NCBI RefSeq assembly: GCF_025370785.1 | Contig: NZ_JAMXFA010000005.1 | Span: 1-64,000 of the forward strand | Direction of reading: 5' to 3' | Source: Laspinema olomoucense D3b | GTDB lineage: Bacteria; Cyanobacteriota; Cyanobacteriia; Cyanobacteriales; Laspinemataceae | DNA: 64,000 nucleotides | Part shown: one piece after another, positions 57,083 to 64,000 of the stretch | Position numbering within the stretch: position 1 is the stretch's first letter | How the letters are laid out: the number at the start of each line of letters is the position of its first letter | Made by a program: the position numbers and the translations under genes | The notes under the pieces: generated by a model | Database searches by the model: none | What the model saw: the letters and a program-made list of their open reading frames with translations, nothing else | What the model was told of the DNA's origin: nothing

Positions 57083-58174
57083 GTGAGCCCGATTGCCCAA
57101 GCTATTCCAACTCAACCCGCGATCGCGCGGCGTGCTGTGTTTCCCTTTACTGCTATTGTGGGGCAGGAAGAAATGAAACTGGCATTGCTGCTTAATGTCA
57201 TTGACCCCAAGATTGGCGGGGTGATGATTATGGGCGATCGCGGCACTGGCAAGTCTACTACCATCCGCGCCTTAGCTGATCTGCTTCCAGAAATTGAAGT
57301 GGTGGCAGATGACCCCTTCAACAGTCATCCCTCGGATCCTGAACTGATGAGTGATGTGGTCCGCGATCGCGCCTCTCGGGGGGAAACCTTACCCCTGATG
57401 CAGCGCAAGGTGCAAATGATTGACCTCCCTCTGGGTGCCACAGAGGACCGAGTTTGTGGAACGATTGATATTGAAAAAGCCCTCTCGGAAGGGGTAAAAG
57501 CCTTTGAACCGGGTTTGTTAGCCAAAGCCAATCGCGGTATCCTCTATGTGGATGAAGTCAACCTCCTCGACGATCACCTCGTGGATGTCTTATTAGACTC
57601 TGCCGCTTCGGGATGGAATACCGTTGAACGGGAAGGGATTTCTATTCGTCACCCGGCGCGATTTGTGTTGGTGGGTTCCGGTAACCCAGAAGAAGGTGAA
57701 CTGCGTCCCCAATTGCTCGATCGCTTCGGAATGCACGCCGAAATACGCACAGTGAAAGAACCCGCTTTACGGGTAAAAATTGTCGAGGAACGCTCAGGAT
57801 TTGACCAAAATCCTCAAACCTATTTGGAACAACATGAAGAAGAACAACAGGCGTTACAACAAAAGCTGATTGATGCTCAAACCCTGTTACCTTCGGTGAA
57901 TTTGGATTATGAAATGCGCGTCCAAATTTCCCAGGTTTGTTCTGAGTTGGATGTGGATGGGTTGCGCGGAGATATTGTCACCAACCGCGCTGCCAAGGCG
58001 ATCGCTGCTTTAGAAGGTCGCACCGAAGTCACCCTAGATGATATTAGCCGAGTGATTACCCTTTGTCTCCGTCACCGCCTCCGCAAAGACCCCTTAGAAT
58101 CCATTGATAGTGGTTATAAGGTTAAAAAAGTCTTTAGTAGTGTGTTTGGTGTAGAAATGCCAACCGAAGGTTAA
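57083..58174 (+). CDS. chlI: Magnesium chelatase ATPase subunit I
   Basis: A 363-residue AAA+ subunit of the enzyme that inserts Mg into protoporphyrin IX, the first step committed to chlorophyll. Walker [10 protein letters not shown] at 51-59, Walker [10 protein letters not shown] at 152-160 and the sensor region [19 protein letters not shown] are present. Cys125 in [10 protein letters not shown] is in the position linked to redox control in plants. Start GTG at 57083. ruvC follows 67 bp downstream. Confidence 0.97.
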   Translation: MSPIAQAIPTQPAIARRAVFPFTAIVGQEEMKLALLLNVIDPKIGGVMIMGDRGTGKSTTIRALADLLPEIEVVADDPFNSHPSDPELMSDVVRDRASRGETLPLMQRKVQMIDLPLGATEDRVCGTIDIEKALSEGVKAFEPGLLAKANRGILYVDEVNLLDDHLVDVLLDSAASGWNTVEREGISIRHPARFVLVGSGNPEEGELRPQLLDRFGMHAEIRTVKEPALRVKIVEERSGFDQNPQTYLEQHEEEQQALQQKLIDAQTLLPSVNLDYEMRVQISQVCSELDVDGLRGDIVTNRAAKAIAALEGRTEVTLDDISRVITLCLRHRLRKDPLESIDSGYKVKKVFSSVFGVEMPTEG

Positions 58175-58241
58175 ATTGGTGTAGTGGCGCTAGGGTAAAG
58201 TTTATCAAAAAACCCCTCAAGCGCCTCTACATCCACCCGTT

Positions 58242-58742
58242 ATGGAAAAGCGAATTTTAGGATTAGATCCCGGTTTAGCTACTTTAGGATTTGGGGCGAT
58301 CGCGGCTCAAACTGGAGGAACTGGCAGAAGTCGTAGCGAGACCGTTTCTCTGCTCGATTTTGGCATTATTCAAACTCCCGCCAAAACTGACCTCGGTCAG
58401 CGGTTATGTACAATTTATGAAGATATGCACGCCCTCATTGAGCAGTTTAAACCCGACTTAGTGGCGGCAGAAAAATTGTTCTTTTATCGCATGGGAAATA
58501 CCATTTTAGTCGCCCAAGCCCGAGGGGTGATTTTATTGGTGGTAGCGCAACATCAATTACCCTTGGTTGAATATACTCCCGCCCAAATTAAACAAGGCAT
58601 TACCGGCTATGGCAATGCGGATAAATATGATGTGCAACAAGCGGTAGCCAGAGAGTTGAATTTAGAGACAATTCCCAAACCTGATGATGCAGCCGATGCC
58701 TTAGCTGTCGCCTTAACCGCCTGGTTTCAACTGGAGAAATAA
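58242..58742 (+). CDS. ruvC: Holliday junction resolvase RuvC
   Basis: A 166-residue RNase-H-fold endonuclease that cuts Holliday junctions. The four metal-binding acids are Asp9 in ILGLDPG, Glu77 in AAEKLFF, Asp149 and Asp152 in [12 protein letters not shown]. It begins 67 bp after chlI on the same strand. ATG start ([11 protein letters not shown]). Confidence 0.96.
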   Translation: MEKRILGLDPGLATLGFGAIAAQTGGTGRSRSETVSLLDFGIIQTPAKTDLGQRLCTIYEDMHALIEQFKPDLVAAEKLFFYRMGNTILVAQARGVILLVVAQHQLPLVEYTPAQIKQGITGYGNADKYDVQQAVARELNLETIPKPDDAADALAVALTAWFQLEK

Positions 58743-59094
58743 AAGGCCAAACTCTCACAACATGAGATAAAAAATTAGGAGACATGGCGAGAATCCCGGT
58801 CACATCGGCTAACAGGGAGGGCATCGGGTCAGGTGTGGCACGTCCGTATCACCTCAATGCTATCACAATACAGCGTTATCACACAAAAGGTAGTTTTACT
58901 AAATTTTGTATATTTAAAACCCCATAAAACAAGAATCCATCGGGGTCATTCTCCCGGATTCCTGAGATCACTTCCAGGTAAAGAACGAATCAGCGCCATT
59001 GGTAGGGCTTCCGGTGGCATGGCAATCAAGTTGCTGACGGGGGATAACGCTGCCGTCATCCGATCCCCTGCACCACTCTCCCTTCGGTGTCCCC
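58743..59094. other. Intergenic region, nothing recognised
   Basis: About 350 bp between the convergent ruvC and FHA genes. No gene, RNA or repeat family is recognised. Confidence 0.5.
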
Positions 59095-59655
59095 TTAATC
59101 CGCATAAGTGGACATCAAAACGCTATTAGCAGAGTCCAGGGATGTGCCACACCAGGGACAACCAAAATCGAGGAGTTTATAATGAGAAATCTTCTGACAA
59201 TTCGGACATTTTAAACCATAGGTGGGAAGCGGTTTGCGCGGAAGGCGGCGGCGTAGGGGTTGACTGATAGAGGCTTCGGGAGTATCATCCTCTGGGGTAG
59301 AAACAGCGACAGTCCGGGAGAACCTAGGGTCAATCCCAATGACTTTGAGTTTGACTTGTCCCAAACAAATGATGCTTCCTGGGGTTAACATTGTCTCACC
59401 CTGGGCCAAAATTTGCCCATCCACTTTAGAAGGATTGCTGGGTCGAAGATTTCTCAGATAAAAATGACTTTTCTGCGGGTCATAAAAGATTTCCACGTGC
59501 AACCCAGAGACAGTCGGATGGAGCAACACGATATCGCAGCGCGTCGGATCGCGACCGATCCGGACGGTCCCCGGATTTTTGCTCGGTTGCTTATCCCATA
59601 AGGTTTGAGTTCTGCACTCACCGGCTTCAATCCACTTTAGGGTTAGTTCATGCAT
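59095..59655 (-). CDS. FHA-domain protein with C-terminal zinc ribbon
   Basis: A 186-residue protein from the ATG at 59655 (MHELTLKWIEAG), which has GGAAA upstream; a longer in-frame start adds ten residues without support. The FHA domain (about 25-105) has the phospho-Thr recognition motifs RIGRDPTRCDIVLLHPTVSG, LHVEIFY and NLRPSNPSKVDG. A Pro/Arg-rich linker leads to a four-Cys zinc ribbon, LKCPNCQKISHYKLLDFGC followed by PWCG. It probably binds a Thr-phosphorylated partner of a Ser/Thr kinase pathway; the partner is not in the window. Confidence 0.87.
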   Translation of the reverse strand: MHELTLKWIEAGECRTQTLWDKQPSKNPGTVRIGRDPTRCDIVLLHPTVSGLHVEIFYDPQKSHFYLRNLRPSNPSKVDGQILAQGETMLTPGSIICLGQVKLKVIGIDPRFSRTVAVSTPEDDTPEASISQPLRRRLPRKPLPTYGLKCPNCQKISHYKLLDFGCPWCGTSLDSANSVLMSTYAD

Positions 59656-59685
59656 AGCGATCGCAAGTTTCCATAGTAGCAGCAC

Positions 59686-60035
59686 CTGTTTTCCGCCCCT
59701 GACGCGGGAAGATTTCTTGATTATCTAGCTTTTTTTACTCCAGCGGCAAGTATAGAAGCACACCATTCTGGGAGTCCCTTCTCCCTTGTCCTTTTCCGGG
59801 AAAGGGTGGGGGAGTTGACCGCTATTTCGAGTTTTGTCCAAAACCGATTGAGTTTAAGCCTTCCCCTGCTCTCTACCGGCTCCCGATGTTGTTATCTGGT
59901 TGCCGGTTGATCGGTTCTGTTGAAACTTTACCGGGTTCCTTCCCTCAATGGACTGGGTTTAACGAATCTTCATAATCTTCAGACTTAGATCGCCTCCAGT
60001 TCCTCTTTGAGCAATGGAAAATTACCCAGATTTCC
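59686..60035. other. Intergenic region, nothing recognised
   Basis: About 350 bp upstream of the FHA gene and downstream of the next gene. No supported features. Confidence 0.5.
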
Positions 60036-60245
60036 CTAGGGGACGGTCTCACTCAACTCCTCCCATAGGCTGTTCATCTTGGCAAAAGCATCTTCTAAGG
60101 AAATTTTTCCACCCGTTGCCAAACTGCTGAGGATACTGACGCGATTACTAAATTTTTGCAAATTTTGATGAAAAATCAGTTGTTCTGCGTCCCGATTTCC
60201 GTGAGCATGATTGGGGGAATCAATAAATTGGAAATGAGCTGTCAT
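60036..60245 (-). CDS. Small DUF7219-like protein
   Basis: A 69-residue protein from the ATG at 60245, chosen because GGGAGG sits about 8 bases upstream; a start 27 codons earlier lacks this. The core LIFHQNLQKFSNRVSILSSL followed by TGGKISLEDAF and LWEELSE resembles a small cyanobacterial family (DUF7219) of unknown function. Predicted to be helical and soluble. It lies just downstream of nfi on the same strand. Confidence 0.65.
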   Translation of the reverse strand: MTAHFQFIDSPNHAHGNRDAEQLIFHQNLQKFSNRVSILSSLATGGKISLEDAFAKMNSLWEELSETVP

Positions 60246-60422
60246 GGCAGAACCCTCCCATCGCATTTTATTAACTGCGATCGCTTCTTGAATATGATAA
60301 TTATCTCCTAGAAACGCCAAGAGCACAGCGATCGCCTAAACCTTCCAGGTGCGATCGCCATCAAATGTTGCTGTGACCCAAATCGGGCCGCAGTGCGATC
60401 GCGATCGCATCTGGATGATTGC

Positions 60423-61082
60423 CTAACTCGAAGCGAGGCGATCGCTAATCCGCGTCGTTTCCGGGAGTCGGTATTTGGGAGTGCAACGCATCACATAGTC
60501 CAAGGCAGTGGGTAAACTAATGCGATGACCAATGGAAATATAAAGGGGATTGACATGACTGCGCGATCGCAGGACCGCCCCCACGGTTTCCCCGCGATCG
60601 CGCAACGGTTGCCAACTGCCGCGTTCCGGGGGTAAGGCATCATGAGTGCCAATCAATCGAGACTTCGCGACCCCAATGGTCGGCAGGTTCGTCAGTACCC
60701 CCAAATGACAAGCAATTCCCAACCGCCGGGGATGGGCCAATCCCTGACCATCACAGAGTAGTAAATCTGGCACAATGGTCAACTGTTCCAGGGCCTCCAA
60801 AACCGCCGGAATTTCCCGAAACGAGAGGAATCCGGGAATGTAGGGGAAGTGAGTCGGACAACGGGCGATCGCCTGATCGCACAGTTGCAACTCAGGAAAA
60901 CTTAACACCGCCACTGCCGCCTGAGTCAAATTATTCTGTTCGGGATATCCTGCATCCACCCCCGCCACATATCTCACCGTTGGCAAGTCATCTTCCCGAA
61001 TGACCTGTCGCCGTAATTCTTCCTGAATGGCTTTCGCCTCCTCTACCGTCTGTGGCCAACTTTGGGGCTTTTCAATTTTCAT
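60423..61082 (-). CDS. nfi: Endonuclease V
   Basis: A 219-residue deoxyinosine-3'-endonuclease that starts repair of deaminated bases. Active-site acids are in place: Asp43 in VAGVDAGY, Glu90 in FLSFRE and Asp111 in [12 protein letters not shown]. Other family marks: [15 protein letters not shown] and [13 protein letters not shown]. Start ATG ([10 protein letters not shown]). Confidence 0.95.
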   Translation of the reverse strand: MKIEKPQSWPQTVEEAKAIQEELRRQVIREDDLPTVRYVAGVDAGYPEQNNLTQAAVAVLSFPELQLCDQAIARCPTHFPYIPGFLSFREIPAVLEALEQLTIVPDLLLCDGQGLAHPRRLGIACHLGVLTNLPTIGVAKSRLIGTHDALPPERGSWQPLRDRGETVGAVLRSRSHVNPLYISIGHRISLPTALDYVMRCTPKYRLPETTRISDRLASS

Positions 61083-61319
61083 AACATTTTATTACTTTTG
61101 GGACAATCTTCTTGATTCCGGTTTACCATTTTAATAGTCACTCAATTTGTATCAAGCTTTGGGGGACAGAACTAGCCAACAAGTCCCTGGCAGCCTCAAG
61201 GTCAACCCTAGACCCATCTGGACTTAAATGCTTAAAAACTTAAGAAAAATTTCATAAAGGTTCGGGATGGGGTGTTTGCTATAAACCGCCAATTTCAACC
61301 TCATTAAAGGTCAATCCAA

Positions 61320-62162
61320 ATGCCAGCTAAAATCAGTTATTCTTACGACTCTAAGACCCTTGTCTGGATTTCCAGTTCCGTGATTGCAGCAATTTTCTTT
61401 TTCCTTTTAGCCCCCACTTTAAAGCCTTTTGTGATTATCAACGCCGGAGAACGGGGCGTCCTCATGAAATTTGGAAAAGTCCAGGAAGGCATTCTGGATG
61501 AGGGTATCCACGGAATAATACCCTTGGTCAATCGCGTGGAAACCCTCAGCGTTCGGGTCCAAAAAGACGAACTCAAAGCCGATGCTGCTTCTAAAGATTT
61601 ACAGTATGTTACCATTAACGTCGCCCTGAATTGGCGTGTTGATGCTACCAAAGTCAACAAAGTTTATCAGACCATTGGCAATGAGAGTCAAATTGTCAAC
61701 TTGATTATTTCCCCCGCCGTTTCTGAAGTGGTTAAAGCGGCTACGGCTAAAAACAATGCCGAAGAAATTATCACCCGACGCCGGGAGTTAAAAGAAGAAA
61801 TTGATAGAGATATTCGCGAGAGACTTTCCAGCTATGGGGTTTTAGTTGATGATATTTCGTTGGTTAACATCGAATTTTCTCCGGAATTTGCTAAAGCCAT
61901 TGAAGCCAAACAAATTGCGGAACAAGAAGCCAGACGAGCTTTATTTATTGCCAAAAAAGCTGAACAAGAAGCCGTTGCTGATATTAATCGGGCCAAAGGT
62001 CAAGCCGAAGCCCAGCGTTTGTTACGAGAAAACCTAACTCCATCGATTCTTCAAAAAGAAGCAATTGAAAAGTGGAACGGACAGTTTCCAATGGTGATGG
62101 GGGGTAACGGAGCCTTGCCTTTTATTAATATTACGCCGCCTGCTTCTACGGCAAATCCCTAA
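61320..62162 (+). CDS. Prohibitin/band-7 (SPFH) family protein
   Basis: A 280-residue protein with one N-terminal membrane helix (about 12-38, LVWISSSVIAAIFFFLLAPTLK), an SPFH domain (about 38-200; NAGERGVLMKFGKVQEGILDE, GIIPLVNRVETLSVRVQKDE) and a coiled coil (about 190-250) rich in Ala/Glu/Lys, ending in a hydrophobic tail. Closest in style to eukaryotic prohibitins and cyanobacterial Phb1. Such proteins form large membrane rings that organise proteases such as FtsH. Start ATG; no operon partner. Confidence 0.9.
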   Translation: MPAKISYSYDSKTLVWISSSVIAAIFFFLLAPTLKPFVIINAGERGVLMKFGKVQEGILDEGIHGIIPLVNRVETLSVRVQKDELKADAASKDLQYVTINVALNWRVDATKVNKVYQTIGNESQIVNLIISPAVSEVVKAATAKNNAEEIITRRRELKEEIDRDIRERLSSYGVLVDDISLVNIEFSPEFAKAIEAKQIAEQEARRALFIAKKAEQEAVADINRAKGQAEAQRLLRENLTPSILQKEAIEKWNGQFPMVMGGNGALPFINITPPASTANP

Positions 62163-62276
62163 CTCTAAAGGAGGGGAGAAATGTCATCAATTTACCTAAA
62201 AATATGGAATCAGGTTTCACTTTCCCGCCTTCCAGTGTCAAAATAAAGGCGGAGTAGTTTTGAGACAGACAAACCC

Positions 62277-63611
62277 ATGACTTCCAACGAGACCCGGCGA
62301 TCGCTTCCCCTCCCTCCCGGAAAATTAGGCTTACCCCTAGTGGGGGAAACCGTGAGCTTTTTGCGCGATCGCGATTTCCAAAAGAAGCGCCGCGAAAAAT
62401 ATGGAACCGTTTATAAAACCCATCTGTTTGGACAACCCACAGTTGTTCTAATTGGCTCCGAAGCAAATCGCTTTTTGTTCACCCATGACAATAGCTATTT
62501 TACCGCCACTTGGCCTGAGAGTACACGCATCTTACTAGGTCCTCAATCCCTCGCTATCCAAAGCGGGAATGAACATACCACTAGAAGGCGCTTGATGGCG
62601 CAGGCATTTCTTCCCAAGGCGATCGCCGGATACCTTCCCGGCATGGAACAACTCACCCATCGCTATCTAAAACAATGGGAAACCCCAAGAGAAATGACCT
62701 GGTATCCCGAACTTAGAACCTATATGTTTGACATTGCCAGTACGTTATTAATTGGCACTGAAACCGGCTCGGAAACCGCCTATCTGGGCCAAATTTTTAA
62801 AACCTTTTGTGGGGGATTATTTTCAATTCCCATTAATCTCCCTTGGACCCAATTTGGAAAAGCCCTCCGCTCCCGAACCTTGCTCCTAGAAAAAGTCGAA
62901 GAACTTGTCCGCCGCCGTCAACAAGAAACCGAACCGAGAACTGATGCGCTAGGCTTACTTTTAGCCGCCAAAGATGAACAGGGAAATGGATTAACTTTAG
63001 ACGAAATCAAAGACCAAGTATTGCTCCTCCTCTTTGCCGGTCATGAAACCCTAACCTCCTCCCTTTCTTCCTTCTGTCTCTTGCTGGCACAACATCCCCA
63101 AGTCATCACTAAACTGCGAGAGGAGCAGGAACAATTAGGATTTACAGGCTCTCTCACGATGGAGATGCTCAAAGAGATGACCTACTTAGAACAGGTTATC
63201 AAAGAAGTGCTCCGATTAATCCCCCCGGTTGGTGGTGGATTTCGACGAGTGGTCAAATCTTGTGAATTTAGCGACTATCAAATCCCCGAAGGTTGGATGG
63301 CTTTGTATCAGATTACTCAAACCCATCAAGATAGTTCAATTTATCCGAATCCCAAAGAATTTGACCCGGATCGCTTCAGTTTAAACCGCACGGAAGAGAA
63401 GCAAAAAGCCTTTGGATTCATCCCCTTTGGCGGAGGTGCGCGAGAATGCGTGGGTAAGGCATTTGCGATGTTAGTCTTGCGGGTATTCGGAACCCATTTA
63501 GTCCACGGTTATGACTGGGAATTACTACCCGACCAAAATTTAGAATTAGTCACCGTACCCACCCCCTCTCCTCGGGATGGATTGCGCGTCAAGTTTAGCC
63601 GACGAGGGTAG
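62277..63611 (+). CDS. Cytochrome P450, CYP120-like
   Basis: A 444-residue soluble P450. The helix-I motif AGHET lies near residue 257, the ExxR motif in IKEVLRLIPPVG, and the haem loop FGGGARECVGKAF with axial Cys391. The start LPLPPGKLGLPLVGETVSFL is the proline-rich entry shared with CYP120 and plant CYP85/CYP26-type enzymes. Synechocystis CYP120A1 hydroxylates retinoic acid; a similar terpenoid or apocarotenoid substrate is plausible here but not proven. No ferredoxin or reductase gene is adjacent. A perfect 28-bp palindrome follows. Confidence 0.93.
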   Translation: MTSNETRRSLPLPPGKLGLPLVGETVSFLRDRDFQKKRREKYGTVYKTHLFGQPTVVLIGSEANRFLFTHDNSYFTATWPESTRILLGPQSLAIQSGNEHTTRRRLMAQAFLPKAIAGYLPGMEQLTHRYLKQWETPREMTWYPELRTYMFDIASTLLIGTETGSETAYLGQIFKTFCGGLFSIPINLPWTQFGKALRSRTLLLEKVEELVRRRQQETEPRTDALGLLLAAKDEQGNGLTLDEIKDQVLLLLFAGHETLTSSLSSFCLLLAQHPQVITKLREEQEQLGFTGSLTMEMLKEMTYLEQVIKEVLRLIPPVGGGFRRVVKSCEFSDYQIPEGWMALYQITQTHQDSSIYPNPKEFDPDRFSLNRTEEKQKAFGFIPFGGGARECVGKAFAMLVLRVFGTHLVHGYDWELLPDQNLELVTVPTPSPRDGLRVKFSRRG

Positions 63612-63655
63612 AAAAAGAGGGAGTTAAGAACGTTTCCGTATAGCTGCACCCTAAT

Positions 63656-63683
63656 GTAGAGTTGATTCGCGAATCAACTCTAC
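63656..63683. terminator. Perfect 28-bp palindrome after the P450 gene
   Basis: GTAGAGTTGATTCG and its exact complement CGAATCAACTCTAC abut without a loop, 45 bases after the P450 stop. Probable terminator hairpin or short palindromic repeat. Confidence 0.5.
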
Positions 63684-63758
63684 CTTGAGCGTTTAATAGT
63701 AGTAAATATTGCCTAATTCCTACAGAAATATGGCTGTTATATCGCATCCCATAACCTC

Positions 63759-63787
63759 TTGACAATTAGGGTAAGATTAGGTAGTAT
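63759..63787 (+). promoter_or_regulatory. Predicted promoter of the antitoxin-like gene
   Basis: TTGACA at 63759-63764, 17 bp, TAGTAT at 63782-63787. The -35 is perfect and the -10 matches 4 of 6 positions; the start codon follows 36 bases downstream. Confidence 0.55.
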
Positions 63788-63823
63788 GATAAAGTAATGC
63801 TACCAACCCCCAAAAGTTAGACT

Positions 63824-64000
63824 ATGAGCAAAAAAGTTAGCATCACCCTAGATGATGAAGTTTTAAAATTTGTAGACACAATCGCACCCGGACATAACCG
63901 TAGCCGGTTTATTAATGAGATTCTTTTAAAAGAAAAACACCAGCGTTTAATTACAGAGCTTGCCGATGCTTATCGAGAACAAAGTAATGACCCAGAATTT
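63824..64000 (+). CDS. Antitoxin-like ribbon-helix-helix protein (partial, cut by window end)
   Basis: 59 codons in view, starting MSKKVSITLDDEVLKFVDTI and continuing HNRSRFINEILLKEKHQRL. The short beta strand KVSITLDDE followed by two helices with NRSRFINEIL is the pattern of RHH (CopG/MazE-type) antitoxins that repress their own promoter. The C-terminal half, AYREQSNDPEF, resembles the toxin-binding tail of MazE-like proteins. A MazF/PemK-type toxin gene would be expected immediately beyond the right edge. Confidence 0.7.
   Translation, partial: MSKKVSITLDDEVLKFVDTIAPGHNRSRFINEILLKEKHQRLITELADAYREQSNDPEF

Noticed and set aside
1..64000. CRISPR arrays, rRNA and tRNA genes
   Set aside because: No regularly spaced direct repeats with unique spacers, no rRNA sequence and no cloverleaf with a TTCRANY loop were found by reading; tRNAscan or Infernal would be needed to exclude atypical cases.

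Overview
The window is chromosomal DNA of a cyanobacterium. The palindrome GCGATCGC (HIP1) is scattered throughout, there is a complete beta-carboxysome gene set, a Mg-chelatase ATPase (chlI), CO2-uptake NDH-1 subunits and many families typical of filamentous Oscillatoriales-type genomes (DUF4347/RTX adhesins, filamentous-haemagglutinin exoproteins, hybrid kinases). A Laspinema/Oscillatoria-like genus is my guess from gene style; the sequence alone does not prove it.

Layout. 1-2446: 5' part of a secreted two-partner-secretion type exoprotein, running off the left edge and ending in a Gln/Pro/Gly-Met repeat tract. 2668-10161: zinc alcohol dehydrogenase, a small secreted protein, a small conserved protein, a CAP-domain protein, a 1007-residue fusion of a PlsY-like membrane domain to a phosphohistidine dikinase, and an SDR. 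10723-15290: two convergent, related hybrid histidine kinases. 15291-18269: a 1.1-kb non-coding stretch with a 140-bp multi-hairpin element, then acetolactate synthase with a C-terminal zinc ribbon. 18908-29468: an inorganic-carbon-concentrating island, with ndhF4-ndhD4-cupB (CO2 hydration NDH-1 complex) reading left and ccmK2-K1-L-M-N-O (beta-carboxysome shell and core) reading right from a shared 0.78-kb control region. 29553-39082: small hypothetical, stress-type SDR, hemerythrin protein, dprA, a GT4 glycosyltransferase, DUF2301 membrane protein, CcbP-like protein, SAM hydrolase and a 51-residue small protein. 39327-43961: a giant DUF4347-beta-helix-Calx-beta-RTX protein. 44319-53893: tldD, pdhB-secD-secF, membrane and hydrolase genes, precorrin-8X methylmutase and dapB. 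54231-63611: CHASE2-GGDEF-EAL, chlI, ruvC, FHA/zinc-ribbon protein, small DUF7219-like protein, endonuclease V, prohibitin, CYP120-like P450. 63824-64000: start of an antitoxin-like gene cut by the right edge.

The clearest functional unit is the carbon island. CupB/NdhD4/NdhF4 convert CO2 to bicarbonate at the thylakoid, and the ccm products build the carboxysome that concentrates CO2 at Rubisco. CcmM here keeps the gamma-carbonic-anhydrase ligands and has an internal Met that would give a roughly 35-kDa short form. Intergenic DNA carries several dispersed palindromic repeat families and a MITE-like element. I see no tRNA, rRNA, CRISPR array or transposase gene. The least ordinary items are the PlsY-dikinase fusion, the 140-bp structured element, the regular super-repeat of the RTX protein and a precorrin-8X methylmutase whose usual catalytic His position is Tyr.
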